NCBI GenBank assembly: GCA_022820365.1
Contig: JAJEFO010000005.1
Span: forward strand, 1-53,042
Reading direction: 5' to 3'
From: Silicimonas sp.
Lineage (GTDB): Bacteria > Pseudomonadota > Alphaproteobacteria > Rhodobacterales > Rhodobacteraceae
DNA length: 53,042 nucleotides
Part shown: positions 1-18,531 of the stretch, piece by piece
How the letters are laid out: every line of letters begins with the position of its first letter
How positions within the stretch are numbered: the first letter of the stretch is position 1
The notes under the pieces: model-generated
The model's input: only the letters and a program-made list of their open reading frames with translations
Databases searched by the model: none
Told to the model about the DNA's origin: nothing
Position numbers and translations under genes: made by a program

Positions 1-1470
1 CGCAATGGCCACCAGCCCTTCGAGCGTGCACCAGAACACCCGCTGCGACACCGGAGCATCCATCTTGCCGCCGGCCGTGATCGTGTCGATCACCAGGCTG
101 CCGCTATCGGATGACGTGACGAAGAAGATCACGATCAGAACCAGCGCTATGGGTGAAATGACGCTGTAGAGCGGCAGTTCCTTGAGGAAGCCGAACAGTG
201 CGCCTTCTGGCTTGTAGCTTTCGATCACGGTGGCGCGAACGCCGTCTGCACTGCCTGCGTTCAGCATGTCGATGGCCGCACCGCCAAAAGTCGACATCCA
301 GAACGCGCAGACCAGCGTCGGTGCGATCAGCGCGCAAAGAACGAATTCACGTACCGTTCGGCCCTTGGAGATGCGTGCGATGAACATGCCGACGAAAGGC
401 GACCACGCGATCCACCACGCCCAGTAAAAGGTCGTCCAGCCATGAAAGAAGCTCGTGTCCTCGCGCCCGAACGGGTTCGAGAGCGCTGGCAAAAGTATCA
501 CGTAGTCGACCATGACACTGAAATAGCGCGTTATCGCCGCCACCGCCCCCGTCACCAAGAAAACGAAAATGAGGAGCGCAACGGCGATCAACATGTTGAT
601 CTCGGAGAGCCGTTTGACCCCCTTGTCCATTCCCAGGAGCACCGATCCGAGTGCGATGGCCGTAATGCCGATGATTAGCAGGACGACCACCGTGTTGGAC
701 GGCTCGATGCCGGCAACCTCGTTCAGACCAAAGGCCACCTGCCGCGCTCCTAGGCCGAGCGACGTTGTCAGACCGAAGAGCGTGGCAAAGACCGCAAGCG
801 TGTCGATTGCGTGGCCCCACCATCCCCAGACCCGTTCTCCGAGTATGGGATAGAAGGCCGAACGAAGCGTCATCGGCATCCCCTTGTTGTAGGCGAAGAT
901 CGCCAGCGTCAAACCGACAACCGCGTAGACGCACCAGCCGCCAAGACCCCAGTGGTGAATGGTCCCCACAACGCCGACATATTCGTTGCCGGGTTCGCTG
1001 ATGTCGATGTTGAGCGGTCGGGCATTGCCTCCTTCAGAGAAGTTGTAGTACGTCGGCTCAAGCACGCCGAAGAACAAGAGCCCGATGCCGATGCCTGCGG
1101 CGAACATCATCGCGATCCAACCGGCATAGGAATAGTCCGGCGTAGCGTCCTTGCCGCCAATCCGGACTGAACCGACCGGCAAGAAAATGAGTGCCAGGCA
1201 GAAAATGAGCATTATGTCGACCGAAATCACCAGGAACCAGTCGAATTCGCTGGTCAGAAACGGTCGGAGCCAACCAAAAAATGCCGCCGACGCCTCCTGA
1301 TTGGCCAGTGCCAGAAGCACGAATGCGATAATCAGCAAGCTCGAAATCAGGAAGACCGGGTTGTGTATATCGAGGCCGAATGGCCGGATGTTGTCTTGCC
1401 CAAGTTTGAATTCTGTCTGGAAATCAGGGTCTTGAGAAGGTCCTTCATCACTGGTCTGCAGACTGTTCAT
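1..1470 (-). CDS. BCCT family (betaine/carnitine/choline-type) transporter, 3' end outside window
   Basis: Inner-membrane secondary transporter for trimethylammonium or related compatible solutes. Reading the minus strand from the ATG at 1470 gives 490 uninterrupted codons that run off the left edge, so the C-terminus is missing. The protein starts MNSLQTSDEG and then has many hydrophobic segments. Diagnostic features are the glycine-rich stretch AAGIGIGLLFFG (the unwound TM3 region of the family) and the family signature around WTTFYWAWWIAWSPFVG, followed by ARISKGRTVREF. The start is supported by GGAGGA six bases upstream. Substrate (glycine betaine, choline, DMSP, carnitine) and ion coupling cannot be decided from sequence. 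It is divergent from the PKS gene, and there is no evidence that the two work together. Confidence 0.93.
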   Translation of the reverse strand, partial: MNSLQTSDEGPSQDPDFQTEFKLGQDNIRPFGLDIHNPVFLISSLLIIAFVLLALANQEASAAFFGWLRPFLTSEFDWFLVISVDIMLIFCLALIFLPVGSVRIGGKDATPDYSYAGWIAMMFAAGIGIGLLFFGVLEPTYYNFSEGGNARPLNIDISEPGNEYVGVVGTIHHWGLGGWCVYAVVGLTLAIFAYNKGMPMTLRSAFYPILGERVWGWWGHAIDTLAVFATLFGLTTSLGLGARQVAFGLNEVAGIEPSNTVVVLLIIGITAIALGSVLLGMDKGVKRLSEINMLIAVALLIFVFLVTGAVAAITRYFSVMVDYVILLPALSNPFGREDTSFFHGWTTFYWAWWIAWSPFVGMFIARISKGRTVREFVLCALIAPTLVCAFWMSTFGGAAIDMLNAGSADGVRATVIESYKPEGALFGFLKELPLYSVISPIALVLIVIFFVTSSDSGSLVIDTITAGGKMDAPVSQRVFWCTLEGLVAIA

Positions 1471-2006
1471 GACGTCCTCCATCGCTAATTTGCCTAAGGT
1501 TCGGAGATCAAAGCCTCAATTGCAACGATTTTGTGATCTCTTCGAATCTGAACCGACCATTGCGAACATCATTTCATGACGTGCGATTCGACTGCCGTGA
1601 CCAGCGTGTAGATCAGGCACGCAAGCTCGCGCGCGGTCACGGCAGTCGCTCCCGGCACGTCATTCCGCGCGAGGCGCAAACGGTGTCTGGCCGCGATGAA
1701 CGTTTGGCTCCCTTAGGCGGTCATGGCGGCCATACGCAGGGATTGCACCGCTACTTTCGTAGCGAATCAGGTGCAGCAGAAGCCGGAACGGGAGCTCAGA
1801 AAGGTGCGTATGGAGTCGGTCCGGCAGCTTGGAAACGGAGTCATTCATTGTCTGGAACGACAGAACTCTCCTGAAACGGGTCCGCAATGTCTCTCGGTAC
1901 CTTTGTGCAGACGCATTAATTTTTGCGATGTATAGTCCAATCCTGAATTGACCGGGCGACGGTCGTGCGGCATTCCTCCGGGCGGCAAGGTTCGGAAAGT
2001 GCCGAA
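1471..2006. other. Divergent intergenic region between BCCT transporter and PKS
   Basis: This 536-bp stretch holds no convincing gene; the small open frames in it lack family features and ribosome sites. An AT-rich patch at about 1911-1940 contains a -10-like TATAGT at 1931-1936 that could serve the PKS gene, but no well-spaced -35 is visible, so a promoter here is only a guess. Confidence 0.4.
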
Positions 2007-12368
<10,362 letters not shown>

Positions 12369-12369
12369 T

Positions 12370-13296
12370 CTACGGGCGGCCGGGCTCGACACCGGGCTGG
12401 TACAGGTCGTTGCTGTCAAGGAATTCCCGGACGACTTGAGCGCACTCCTCGGGCCTTTCGAGCTGGAGCAAGTGGGTCGCCTCAGGAATGAAATCGTAGT
12501 CCACATTCATGACGCTGCTGAAGTCGAAAGTCGGCAAGTATGAATAGGGCAGAGTCGGATCGGCACCGACGATCTTGGTTGGACAGGAGAGCAGGTCCAG
12601 ATCGATGAGCGGAAAAAAGCTCCTCGCATAGTCCATGAGCTGCGCTTCGTATTCGCGCGGGCATCGAAGCTCATACCCCTCCCCACCTGCCGACCGTCGG
12701 AGAGTCGTCTGTGCCATCAGTTCCCGGACGCCAGGCACAACGCGCGCAAAGGTGGGGATATAGTTGAGGAAATCGGCAAAATCCTCTCTCGTCTTGAAAC
12801 GGTGTCCGCGCACCCGGGCCTTCTCAGCCAATTGTTCTGCGGCCGCATGTAATTCGATTTGGCTCGCGCCTGGCCGGCATAAAGGTGGATCGAACAGAAC
12901 CAGCGCCGAATAGGCCTTGGTGAACGACAGAAGCGGAATGATCGTGGAAAGGGAATGGAAGATCCCGACTGTCAATTTGCTTCCATAGACACGTTCGACT
13001 TTGTCGAGAACGAGGTCATGGTCGTGAATCAGGGTGGGAATGTTGTGGTTGTTTGGCCCGTCGACGCTGTTCCAGCCATGGTTTCTGATGTCGTAGACGA
13101 TCAGCTCGCAATCGTCTGCAAGCAAGGACCAAAATGGAAAATAAAGGTCGATTGCCAGGCCGTTGCCATGGCTCAAGACCAGCCGGGGACCCAATGGATT
13201 GCCGTGCTGCCGCACGGTCGTGACGGTGTGGTCGTCGAGACGTACATCGCACATCGAATTCGGCTCGGGTATTTCCCAAATGACTTCCTTTGTCAT
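12370..13296 (-). CDS. Alpha/beta-hydrolase of the PKS locus
   Basis: Predicted 308-aa cytoplasmic alpha/beta-hydrolase fold protein. An HGNG oxyanion-type motif lies at residues 43-46. The probable nucleophile is Ser115 in GIFHSLST, a non-canonical elbow in place of GxSxG. The acidic residue is probably the Asp in VGADPT, and the catalytic His is His275 in PEATHLL. The start at 13296 is chosen because its ATG overlaps the stop of the upstream ACP-like gene as ATGA, which implies translational coupling; a TTG at 13353 would also be in frame. Its stop codon is 1 bp from the convergent PKS stop. As the PKS lacks a thioesterase domain, this enzyme is a natural candidate for product release, hydrolysis or proofreading, but that is inference from position. 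Confidence 0.85.
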   Translation of the reverse strand: MTKEVIWEIPEPNSMCDVRLDDHTVTTVRQHGNPLGPRLVLSHGNGLAIDLYFPFWSLLADDCELIVYDIRNHGWNSVDGPNNHNIPTLIHDHDLVLDKVERVYGSKLTVGIFHSLSTIIPLLSFTKAYSALVLFDPPLCRPGASQIELHAAAEQLAEKARVRGHRFKTREDFADFLNYIPTFARVVPGVRELMAQTTLRRSAGGEGYELRCPREYEAQLMDYARSFFPLIDLDLLSCPTKIVGADPTLPYSYLPTFDFSSVMNVDYDFIPEATHLLQLERPEECAQVVREFLDSNDLYQPGVEPGRP

Positions 13297-13655
13297 GGCG
13301 AATGGGCCGGCAACCCCGGCCGTCGCCCCGTGATGGCCGGGAACAGGTACCAACGGAATCCAGCGCCGTACTGCTCAGGACACGATGGCAATCGGCCTTG
13401 TCTGCTTGACGCCAGGGAGCATCGAAATCCATTCCCTTGACTGACGGGATGCTTGCTGTCCGCGTCGGCGACTACGCAGTTGACAAGCGGGCGCAGGATT
13501 TTGAACTGCACGCAATTCTCAGGCTGCAATGAAAGGCTGAGCGTTTCCGCCGAGGACGCCCCGGCACTGGCAGGCTGGGCTTCGGAATCGAGGTTGAGAC
13601 CAAGGCCCGGATGCTTGTCGGCAAGCTTCTTGAGGCGATTGCCAGCAGACGACAT
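13293..13655 (-). CDS. Acyl-carrier-like protein with degenerate core and C-terminal extension
   Basis: Small ORF of 120 aa with a strong ribosome site (AAGGAGAG, about seven bases before ATG). Its stop overlaps the hydrolase start as ATGA, so it is very likely translated. The first 35 residues align without gaps to the stand-alone ACP at 14031: 13 positions are identical, including R7, K9, K10, D13, G19, D23, G32 and S34-S35 (the phosphopantetheine site in the ACP). After Ser35 about ten residues are missing. Similarity then resumes with an E-x-C-x-x-Q-F-x-x-L-R-x-L-V pattern near residues 46-60. The last ~55 residues have no counterpart and no recognised domain. It could be a decayed ACP, a partner protein or a carrier with altered function. 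The ACP relationship is my own manual alignment. Confidence 0.6.
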   Translation of the reverse strand: MSSAGNRLKKLADKHPGLGLNLDSEAQPASAGASSAETLSLSLQPENCVQFKILRPLVNCVVADADSKHPVSQGNGFRCSLASSRQGRLPSCPEQYGAGFRWYLFPAITGRRPGLPAHSP

Positions 13656-14030
13656 AGGCGTACTCTCCTTCGATGAGACATCGACCGGGAAACACGGACG
13701 GCGAATCACCGACACAGGCAGAAAAATTGGGGGATTGACCCCAGACACACCCGCGAGACAAAGCCCCGCAACGACAGTTCTGCGGAACTATGGTGCATCG
13801 GTCTTTTCGCGGCAAGTCCGTTTGCCTGGAGCGCCGGATGCTCCTGATGGCCGCGCAATCGCCCAAACGGGTGAACGTGTTCAAGGGCGCTGTTCATTGC
13901 CACGGAAACTCCAAAAAGTGCGAGTTGTTCCAATGGCACCCAGCCTAGAATTCTGGTATCGTGATTCGGGCATAGTCATGCGGGCGTGATTGCGCGTTCG
14001 CCAAATCTTGAGCCGAGGAGACCAAATCCC
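13656..14030. promoter_or_regulatory. Divergent intergenic region between the two carrier-protein genes
   Basis: This 375-bp gap separates the start codons of the ACP-like gene (leftward) and the ACP (rightward), so promoters for both should lie here. A weak candidate for the ACP is TTGTTC at 13925-13930 with TAGAAT at 13946-13951, but the 15-bp spacer is short. No clear operator palindrome or other gene is visible. Confidence 0.3.
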
Positions 14031-14258
14031 ATGTCATCGACCGAAGACCGCATCAAGAAGATAATTGACGACAACCTTGACATTGGCCACGAACCCGATT
14101 TTGACGCCAAGCTCGGTGATACCGGCGTGTCGTCGGTGGACTGCATTGCATTTTTTAAGCTCGTGAACGGGGAATTCGGCCTCGGCTTGGCCGCAGAAGA
14201 GTGCCGACAGTTCGTGACCCTCCGGGATCTCGTGAGCTTTATCAACGCTCGCGCCTGA
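14031..14258 (+). CDS. Stand-alone acyl carrier protein
   Basis: A 75-aa protein of normal discrete ACP length, MSSTEDRIKK..., with the phosphopantetheine attachment site predicted at Ser35 in DTGVSSVDCIAFF. This is a GVSSVD variant of the usual GxDSL. A GAGGAG ribosome site ends ten bases before the ATG; an upstream in-frame ATG at 13986 lacks one. The protein is acidic and helical as expected. It lies beside the PKS locus, divergent from a related degenerate carrier gene, and probably carries a starter, extender or released acyl group for that pathway. The partner is not proven. The fatty-acid AcpP is an unlikely identity because the DSL motif is changed and fab genes are absent. Confidence 0.85.
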   Translation: MSSTEDRIKKIIDDNLDIGHEPDFDAKLGDTGVSSVDCIAFFKLVNGEFGLGLAAEECRQFVTLRDLVSFINARA

Positions 14259-14598
14259 CGGGAATGCGGGAGCGCATGCCCGTTGCATCGCTCCCCACAC
14301 CAGATGGCCGGGTCCGGTCGCGAAGTGCTGCGGGGACGTGCTCGTGGTACAATTTGGCTTTAGTGGGAGTGCCGACCCAGCAGGCTCGAATCCCGAGAGT
14401 CTGATTGCTGCTTGGACGTCGGAACGATCCGTGCCTGATGCAGCCGAAGCGATTGGTTTCGGTATCGCCCGCCCGCCCGCATTGGCGTTCAGCCAAGAAT
14501 CTGTGGCAAGGGCGCTTAGTTGCGAATGGTCGCCAGTTCCGGTGGCGAACTTTCCGCGATGTCTTTCCGTTTTTTGCTCATTGCAATAAGTCGCGGCC
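14259..14598. other. Intergenic region without recognisable gene
   Basis: In these 340 bp between the ACP and the pseudouridine synthase I see no supported ORF, tRNA or clear terminator. Confidence 0.5.
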
Positions 14599-15423
14599 AT
14601 GACTGAGGTTGTCGGCGAAAGGATCGCCAAGGTTCTGGCGCGACACGGCATCGCGTCCCGTCGCGAGGCCGAACGGATGATTGTGGCGGGTCGCGTGACC
14701 GTGAATGGCAAGCCCATAGAAAGTCCCGCGCTCAACGTTCGTGAGACCGACAGGATCACGGTTGATGGAAAGGCGCTCGCCAACCGTGAGCCAGTGCGCG
14801 TCTGGCTCTACAACAAGCCGAGGGGCCTGGTGACATCGACCCGCGACGAGAAAGGACGGCCAACGGTTTTCGACAGTTTGCCTGATACGCTTCCTCGAGT
14901 CGTGTCGATCGGCCGCCTCGACATTGATTCCGAAGGACTGTTGCTCTTGACGAACGACGGAGGGATCAAGCGTCACCTTGAACTGCCGTCTACCGGGTGG
15001 GTCCGCAAGTATCGGGTTCGCCTGCACGGAAGGCCAGGCAAGGACAGCTTCGTGCCGCTCGCGAAGGGCATTGAGATCGACGGCGAGCGATTTCGTCCCA
15101 TGAGAGTGACACTTGATCGTCAGCAGGGCGGGAATGCTTGGGTGTCCGTCGCCCTTCGTGAGGGAAGGAATCGCGAGATCAGGCGGGCAATGGAGGTTGT
15201 CGGGTTTTCCGTCAACCGACTGATCAGGGTTGGCTACGGCCCGTTTCAGTTAGGCAAGTTGCAGCCAGGAGAAGTGACGGAAGTGCGACCGCGTGTGCTC
15301 CGAGACCAGCTTGGACCTGATGGGGCCAGCAAGGTCAGTGATCCGGAATCGCGCAAGCGCAGAGCTTCCCGTGGAAGCCGCCAGCAAGCAAAGCGGCGGG
15401 CCAATGAATCGAGCGACACATGA
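14599..15423 (+). CDS. rluB: 23S rRNA pseudouridine synthase, RsuA/RluB family
   Basis: A 274-aa enzyme that isomerises a uridine in 23S rRNA (position 2605 in E. coli for RluB). An N-terminal S4 RNA-binding domain (about residues 5-65, GERIAKVLARHGIASRREAER) is followed by the synthase domain with the catalytic Asp in GRLDIDSEGLLLLT and the conserved REGRNREIRR segment. The last ~45 residues are a basic, low-complexity tail (RKRRASRGSRQQAKRR) typical of alphaproteobacterial members. RluB and RluE/RsuA are hard to separate by eye; the length and tail favour RluB. It is unrelated to the neighbouring PKS locus in function. Confidence 0.9.
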   Translation: MTEVVGERIAKVLARHGIASRREAERMIVAGRVTVNGKPIESPALNVRETDRITVDGKALANREPVRVWLYNKPRGLVTSTRDEKGRPTVFDSLPDTLPRVVSIGRLDIDSEGLLLLTNDGGIKRHLELPSTGWVRKYRVRLHGRPGKDSFVPLAKGIEIDGERFRPMRVTLDRQQGGNAWVSVALREGRNREIRRAMEVVGFSVNRLIRVGYGPFQLGKLQPGEVTEVRPRVLRDQLGPDGASKVSDPESRKRRASRGSRQQAKRRANESSDT

Positions 15424-15667
15424 GGCTGCAAGTTTGCTGCAGCGCGTGAAGTCCAAAAAATGGCAGCATCTTGTCGGCTCAACATGCGGCGGCAGCTGGC
15501 TCGGTCGAAGGTGGTGACGGCCAAGGGGGGACATCGTCGCCGGGACGGGATGCGTCGCGCGGCGGCGGGAGCCTTTCGAGTTTTCTGGTGGAGCCAGCCG
15601 GCCCGGAGACCGAGACAAATGCCATTCTTCGCCGCGGTTTCACAGACCGCGCGGCACTGAGGGAAGC

Positions 15668-16741
15668 TCAGGATGCTTGGCTGAGGGAAGGGCTCGCGGG
15701 CGAGAAGACGTGAAGGTTCGTCAGATCGACCTGCACGCCGACTGATTGTCGTTCGCTCAGGCTAAGTGCGCCGCCGGTACGTACCGTAATCGGCTTTTCA
15801 AGAAACGAAGCCCGTAGATAGACAAGGCTTTCGGCGCCCAACCGCTCGACCAATTCAACTTCAGCATCAAACATCCCCTTGCCGGAATCGACCAGTGCCA
15901 GATGCTCGGGTCGGATGCCAAGCAAGGCGTCTCCGGAGACCCCGTGCGGTCGGGTCGGGCTGATGCTGGCCGGGCCAAACCGTGCAACGCCATCCAAGTC
16001 GACATTGCAGCGGATGAAGTTCATCGAAGGCGCTCCAACGAAGCCAGCAACAAAGGTGTTCGCCGGGTTTTCGTAAACTTCCATTGGAGTCCCGACCTGC
16101 TCGATTCGCCCGCCGTTAAGCACGACGATTCGATCAGCCAACGTCATCGCCTCGATCTGGTCATGCGTCACGTAGATCATCGTCACGTCGCCCAGTTCCC
16201 TGTGCAGGCGCGCGATCTCCAGCCGCATGCTCACGCGCAGCGCGGCGTCGAGATTCGAAAGGGGCTCGTCAAAGAGGAAGACCCTTGGGTTTCGTATGAT
16301 GGAGCGCCCGATGGCTACCCGCTGGCGCTGCCCGCCTGACAGCTGTCGAGGCGTTCGGTCAAGAAGCGAGTCAAGCTGGAGGGTCTTGGCCACCTCCGTA
16401 ACGCGGCGGGTGATTTCCGCTTTCGGGGTTTTTGCCAGACTAAGGCCGAAGCCGATGTTCTCCGCAACGGTCAGATGGGGAAACAACGCGTACGACTGAA
16501 ACACCATGGCAAGCTGTCGCTTGGATGGAGCCGTTCGCGTCATGTCCTTGCCGTCAAACAGGATCTGTCCCGAGGAAACGGATTCAAGTCCTGAAATCAG
16601 TCTCAGGACGGTGGACTTCCCGCATCCGGAAGGGCCGACAAAAACCACGAATTCGCCTTTGTCGATGCTCAGGTCAACGCCCCGGATCACTTCGATTGCG
16701 CCAAAGGACTTGCGGATGTTTCTCAGTTCGACCCTTGCCAT
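15668..16741 (-). CDS. Sugar ABC transporter ATP-binding protein (UgpC/MsmK type)
   Basis: A 357-aa ATPase that powers the two permeases encoded just upstream. Walker A GPSGCGKST is near residue 37, the signature LSGGQRQRVAIGR near 134 and Walker B VFLFDEPLSNLD near 155, with the H-loop in YVTHD. The C-terminal third (from about 235) is the TOBE/regulatory region usual in CUT1-family carbohydrate importers. It is last in a four-gene operon, 3 bp after the MalG-type permease stop. Substrate cannot be read from the ATPase. No stop or frameshift is seen. Confidence 0.95.
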   Translation of the reverse strand: MARVELRNIRKSFGAIEVIRGVDLSIDKGEFVVFVGPSGCGKSTVLRLISGLESVSSGQILFDGKDMTRTAPSKRQLAMVFQSYALFPHLTVAENIGFGLSLAKTPKAEITRRVTEVAKTLQLDSLLDRTPRQLSGGQRQRVAIGRSIIRNPRVFLFDEPLSNLDAALRVSMRLEIARLHRELGDVTMIYVTHDQIEAMTLADRIVVLNGGRIEQVGTPMEVYENPANTFVAGFVGAPSMNFIRCNVDLDGVARFGPASISPTRPHGVSGDALLGIRPEHLALVDSGKGMFDAEVELVERLGAESLVYLRASFLEKPITVRTGGALSLSERQSVGVQVDLTNLHVFSPASPSLSQAS

Positions 16742-16744
16742 GCC

Positions 16745-17599
16745 CTATCCCTTGATCGCTCCCATGGTCATTCCCTTGATGAAGTACCGCTGGAAGAAGA
16801 GAAAGATGACGAGCGTGGGAAGGCTTGCAACCAGGGACAGCGCGCCCTGAACGCCCCAGGCCACTGTGTACTGCCCCCGCAGGTTGACGATGCCGATCAT
16901 GATGGTGCGCTTGTCGTCCGACTGGGTGAAGATCAGTGGCCAGAGAAAATCATTCCAGATCCAAGTGAACTGCAGTGTTGCCAGGACCGCAAGCGCCGGA
17001 AGGCTGAGCGGCAGTGCGACCCGGGTCAGTACCTGCCACTCGTTGGCCCCCTCGATGAGTGCCGCTTCGCGAAGCGCGTTCGGCACGGCGGCGAAGAAAT
17101 TGCGCATCAGCAGTGTGCAGATCGGGATTCCCAGCGCCGTATGGACCAGGATTATCGGCCAAAGCGTGTCGATCAGTCCGAGCCCGTTGAAGAGCCTGAA
17201 CAGCGGAACCAGGATGACCTGAGGCGGAAAGAACATGCCCGAGACCACGATGAGAAACAGAATGTTGCTGCCGCGGAAGGGCAACTTGGCGAACACGTGA
17301 CCTGCGAGCACACCCAGCGCTATGGAGGCGAAGGTGGCCGGCACCGTGACTAGGAGCGTGTTGAGGAAGTATCGATGCACTGCCGGGTTGGAAAGCACCT
17401 CGGCGTAATTCTCGAGATAGATCCGGTCCGGTACCGACCAGAGGTCTCCAAGTGCTATGGCGCGGGTCGTCTTCACCGATGACAGGAGCACGCCTGCCGT
17501 TGGGGCGAGAAACAGCGTCGCGAGGATGCAGAGCGCCACGAACACCGTGGCCGGCCACGGATTGAACCGGTCCTGCACCGACGCGGCGACATCAGCCAT
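16745..17599 (-). CDS. Sugar ABC transporter permease, MalG/UgpE type
   Basis: Inner-membrane permease of 284 aa with six predicted membrane segments. The cytoplasmic EAA loop is EAALIEGANEWQVLTRVALP, which docks on the ATPase. Its start overlaps the end of the preceding permease by 8 bp and its stop is 3 bp from the ATPase start, so these genes form one transcript. It pairs with the MalF-type permease in a CUT1-type importer. Confidence 0.94.
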   Translation of the reverse strand: MADVAASVQDRFNPWPATVFVALCILATLFLAPTAGVLLSSVKTTRAIALGDLWSVPDRIYLENYAEVLSNPAVHRYFLNTLLVTVPATFASIALGVLAGHVFAKLPFRGSNILFLIVVSGMFFPPQVILVPLFRLFNGLGLIDTLWPIILVHTALGIPICTLLMRNFFAAVPNALREAALIEGANEWQVLTRVALPLSLPALAVLATLQFTWIWNDFLWPLIFTQSDDKRTIMIGIVNLRGQYTVAWGVQGALSLVASLPTLVIFLFFQRYFIKGMTMGAIKG

Positions 17600-18476
17600 A
17601 GATCTCGTCCACTTTCTTCAGTTGCCGGAAATAGACGCCGATTATTGTGAGCGCGATCAGGAAGAGCACCACCGAAATCGCGCTTCCGTATCCCATCAGG
17701 TATTTCTTGAAGCTCTCGTTGTACATGTGCATGGCAAGCGTGTCGGAGGAATTGAACGGTCCGCCACCGGTCATGATGTAGAGTATGTCGAATCCCTTGA
17801 GCGAATTGATCATCGAGAGCGCCACGACGACAACCGTAGACGGGGTCAGCAACGGGATCACGACGCGCCAGATGCGCTGCCAGACAGTGGCTCCCTCGAT
17901 TTCGCAGACTTCAAGCATTTCCGAAGGGATCGAGGTGAGCCCGGCAAGGTAGATGACCATAGAGAGACCCGTCTGCTGCCATGACCAGGCGACTATCACG
18001 GCAAAGAGGGCGCTGTCGGGTCGCGCGAGCCAAGCGTAGTTGAAGTCCGGATTGACTGCCAGTTTCACAAACGTGTTCAGCAGGCCCCAATCGGGCTGGT
18101 AGATCCATATCCAGATCTGGCCCACGACGATGGCGGACAGGCAGATAGGCAGGTAGAAAACGGTCTTGAATATCCGTGCGCCCCTCACCTGCCGATCAAG
18201 CAGCAAGGCCAGGAAGAGACCCGTCAGCGTAGGCAGGACCAGTGCCGCCGCCATCCAGATGGTCGTGTTGACGATGGCGTCAAAGAACAGTCGGTCAGTC
18301 CAGATCTTGGCGAAATTGCGCAAGCCCAGGAACTCGTAGTCACGATTGAACCCGTTCCAATTCGTGAAGCTGTAGTAGAACGAACTCAGAAGCGGCCAGA
18401 TCACCAGAACCGAAAACACAAGGATCGGCAGCGCAAGCAACAAGACCCGCCAGAGACGGTTCTGTGACTCCATCAA
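17592..18476 (-). CDS. Sugar ABC transporter permease, MalF/UgpA type
   Basis: Inner-membrane permease of 294 aa. The N-terminal membrane segment is LLLALPILVFSVLVIWPLL, and the EAA-type loop is EVCEIEGATVWQRIWRVVIP in the C-terminal half. It follows the binding-protein gene after about 55 bp and overlaps the next permease gene by 8 bp. It forms the membrane channel with the MalG-type subunit. Confidence 0.94.
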   Translation of the reverse strand: MMESQNRLWRVLLLALPILVFSVLVIWPLLSSFYYSFTNWNGFNRDYEFLGLRNFAKIWTDRLFFDAIVNTTIWMAAALVLPTLTGLFLALLLDRQVRGARIFKTVFYLPICLSAIVVGQIWIWIYQPDWGLLNTFVKLAVNPDFNYAWLARPDSALFAVIVAWSWQQTGLSMVIYLAGLTSIPSEMLEVCEIEGATVWQRIWRVVIPLLTPSTVVVVALSMINSLKGFDILYIMTGGGPFNSSDTLAMHMYNESFKKYLMGYGSAISVVLFLIALTIIGVYFRQLKKVDEIYG

Positions 18477-18531
18477 AATCTCCGGTCAGTGCGCCGGGCG
18501 GGATGCTGTTCCACCCGGCGCACGTCGTCGG

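Noticed and set aside
14350-14396. tRNA-like A-box (TGGCTTTAGTGGGAG) and T-loop-like GGCTCGAATCCCG
   Set aside because: The two boxes are only about 18 bases apart, there is no room for an anticodon arm, and no acceptor stem pairs. Treated as coincidence.
15471-15713. 80-codon open frame between rluB and the ABC ATPase gene
   Set aside because: It starts with TTG without a clear ribosome site, is Gly/Ser-rich at first and overlaps the ATPase gene end. Its tail (FTDRAALREAQDAWLREGL) looks slightly protein-like, but support is too weak.
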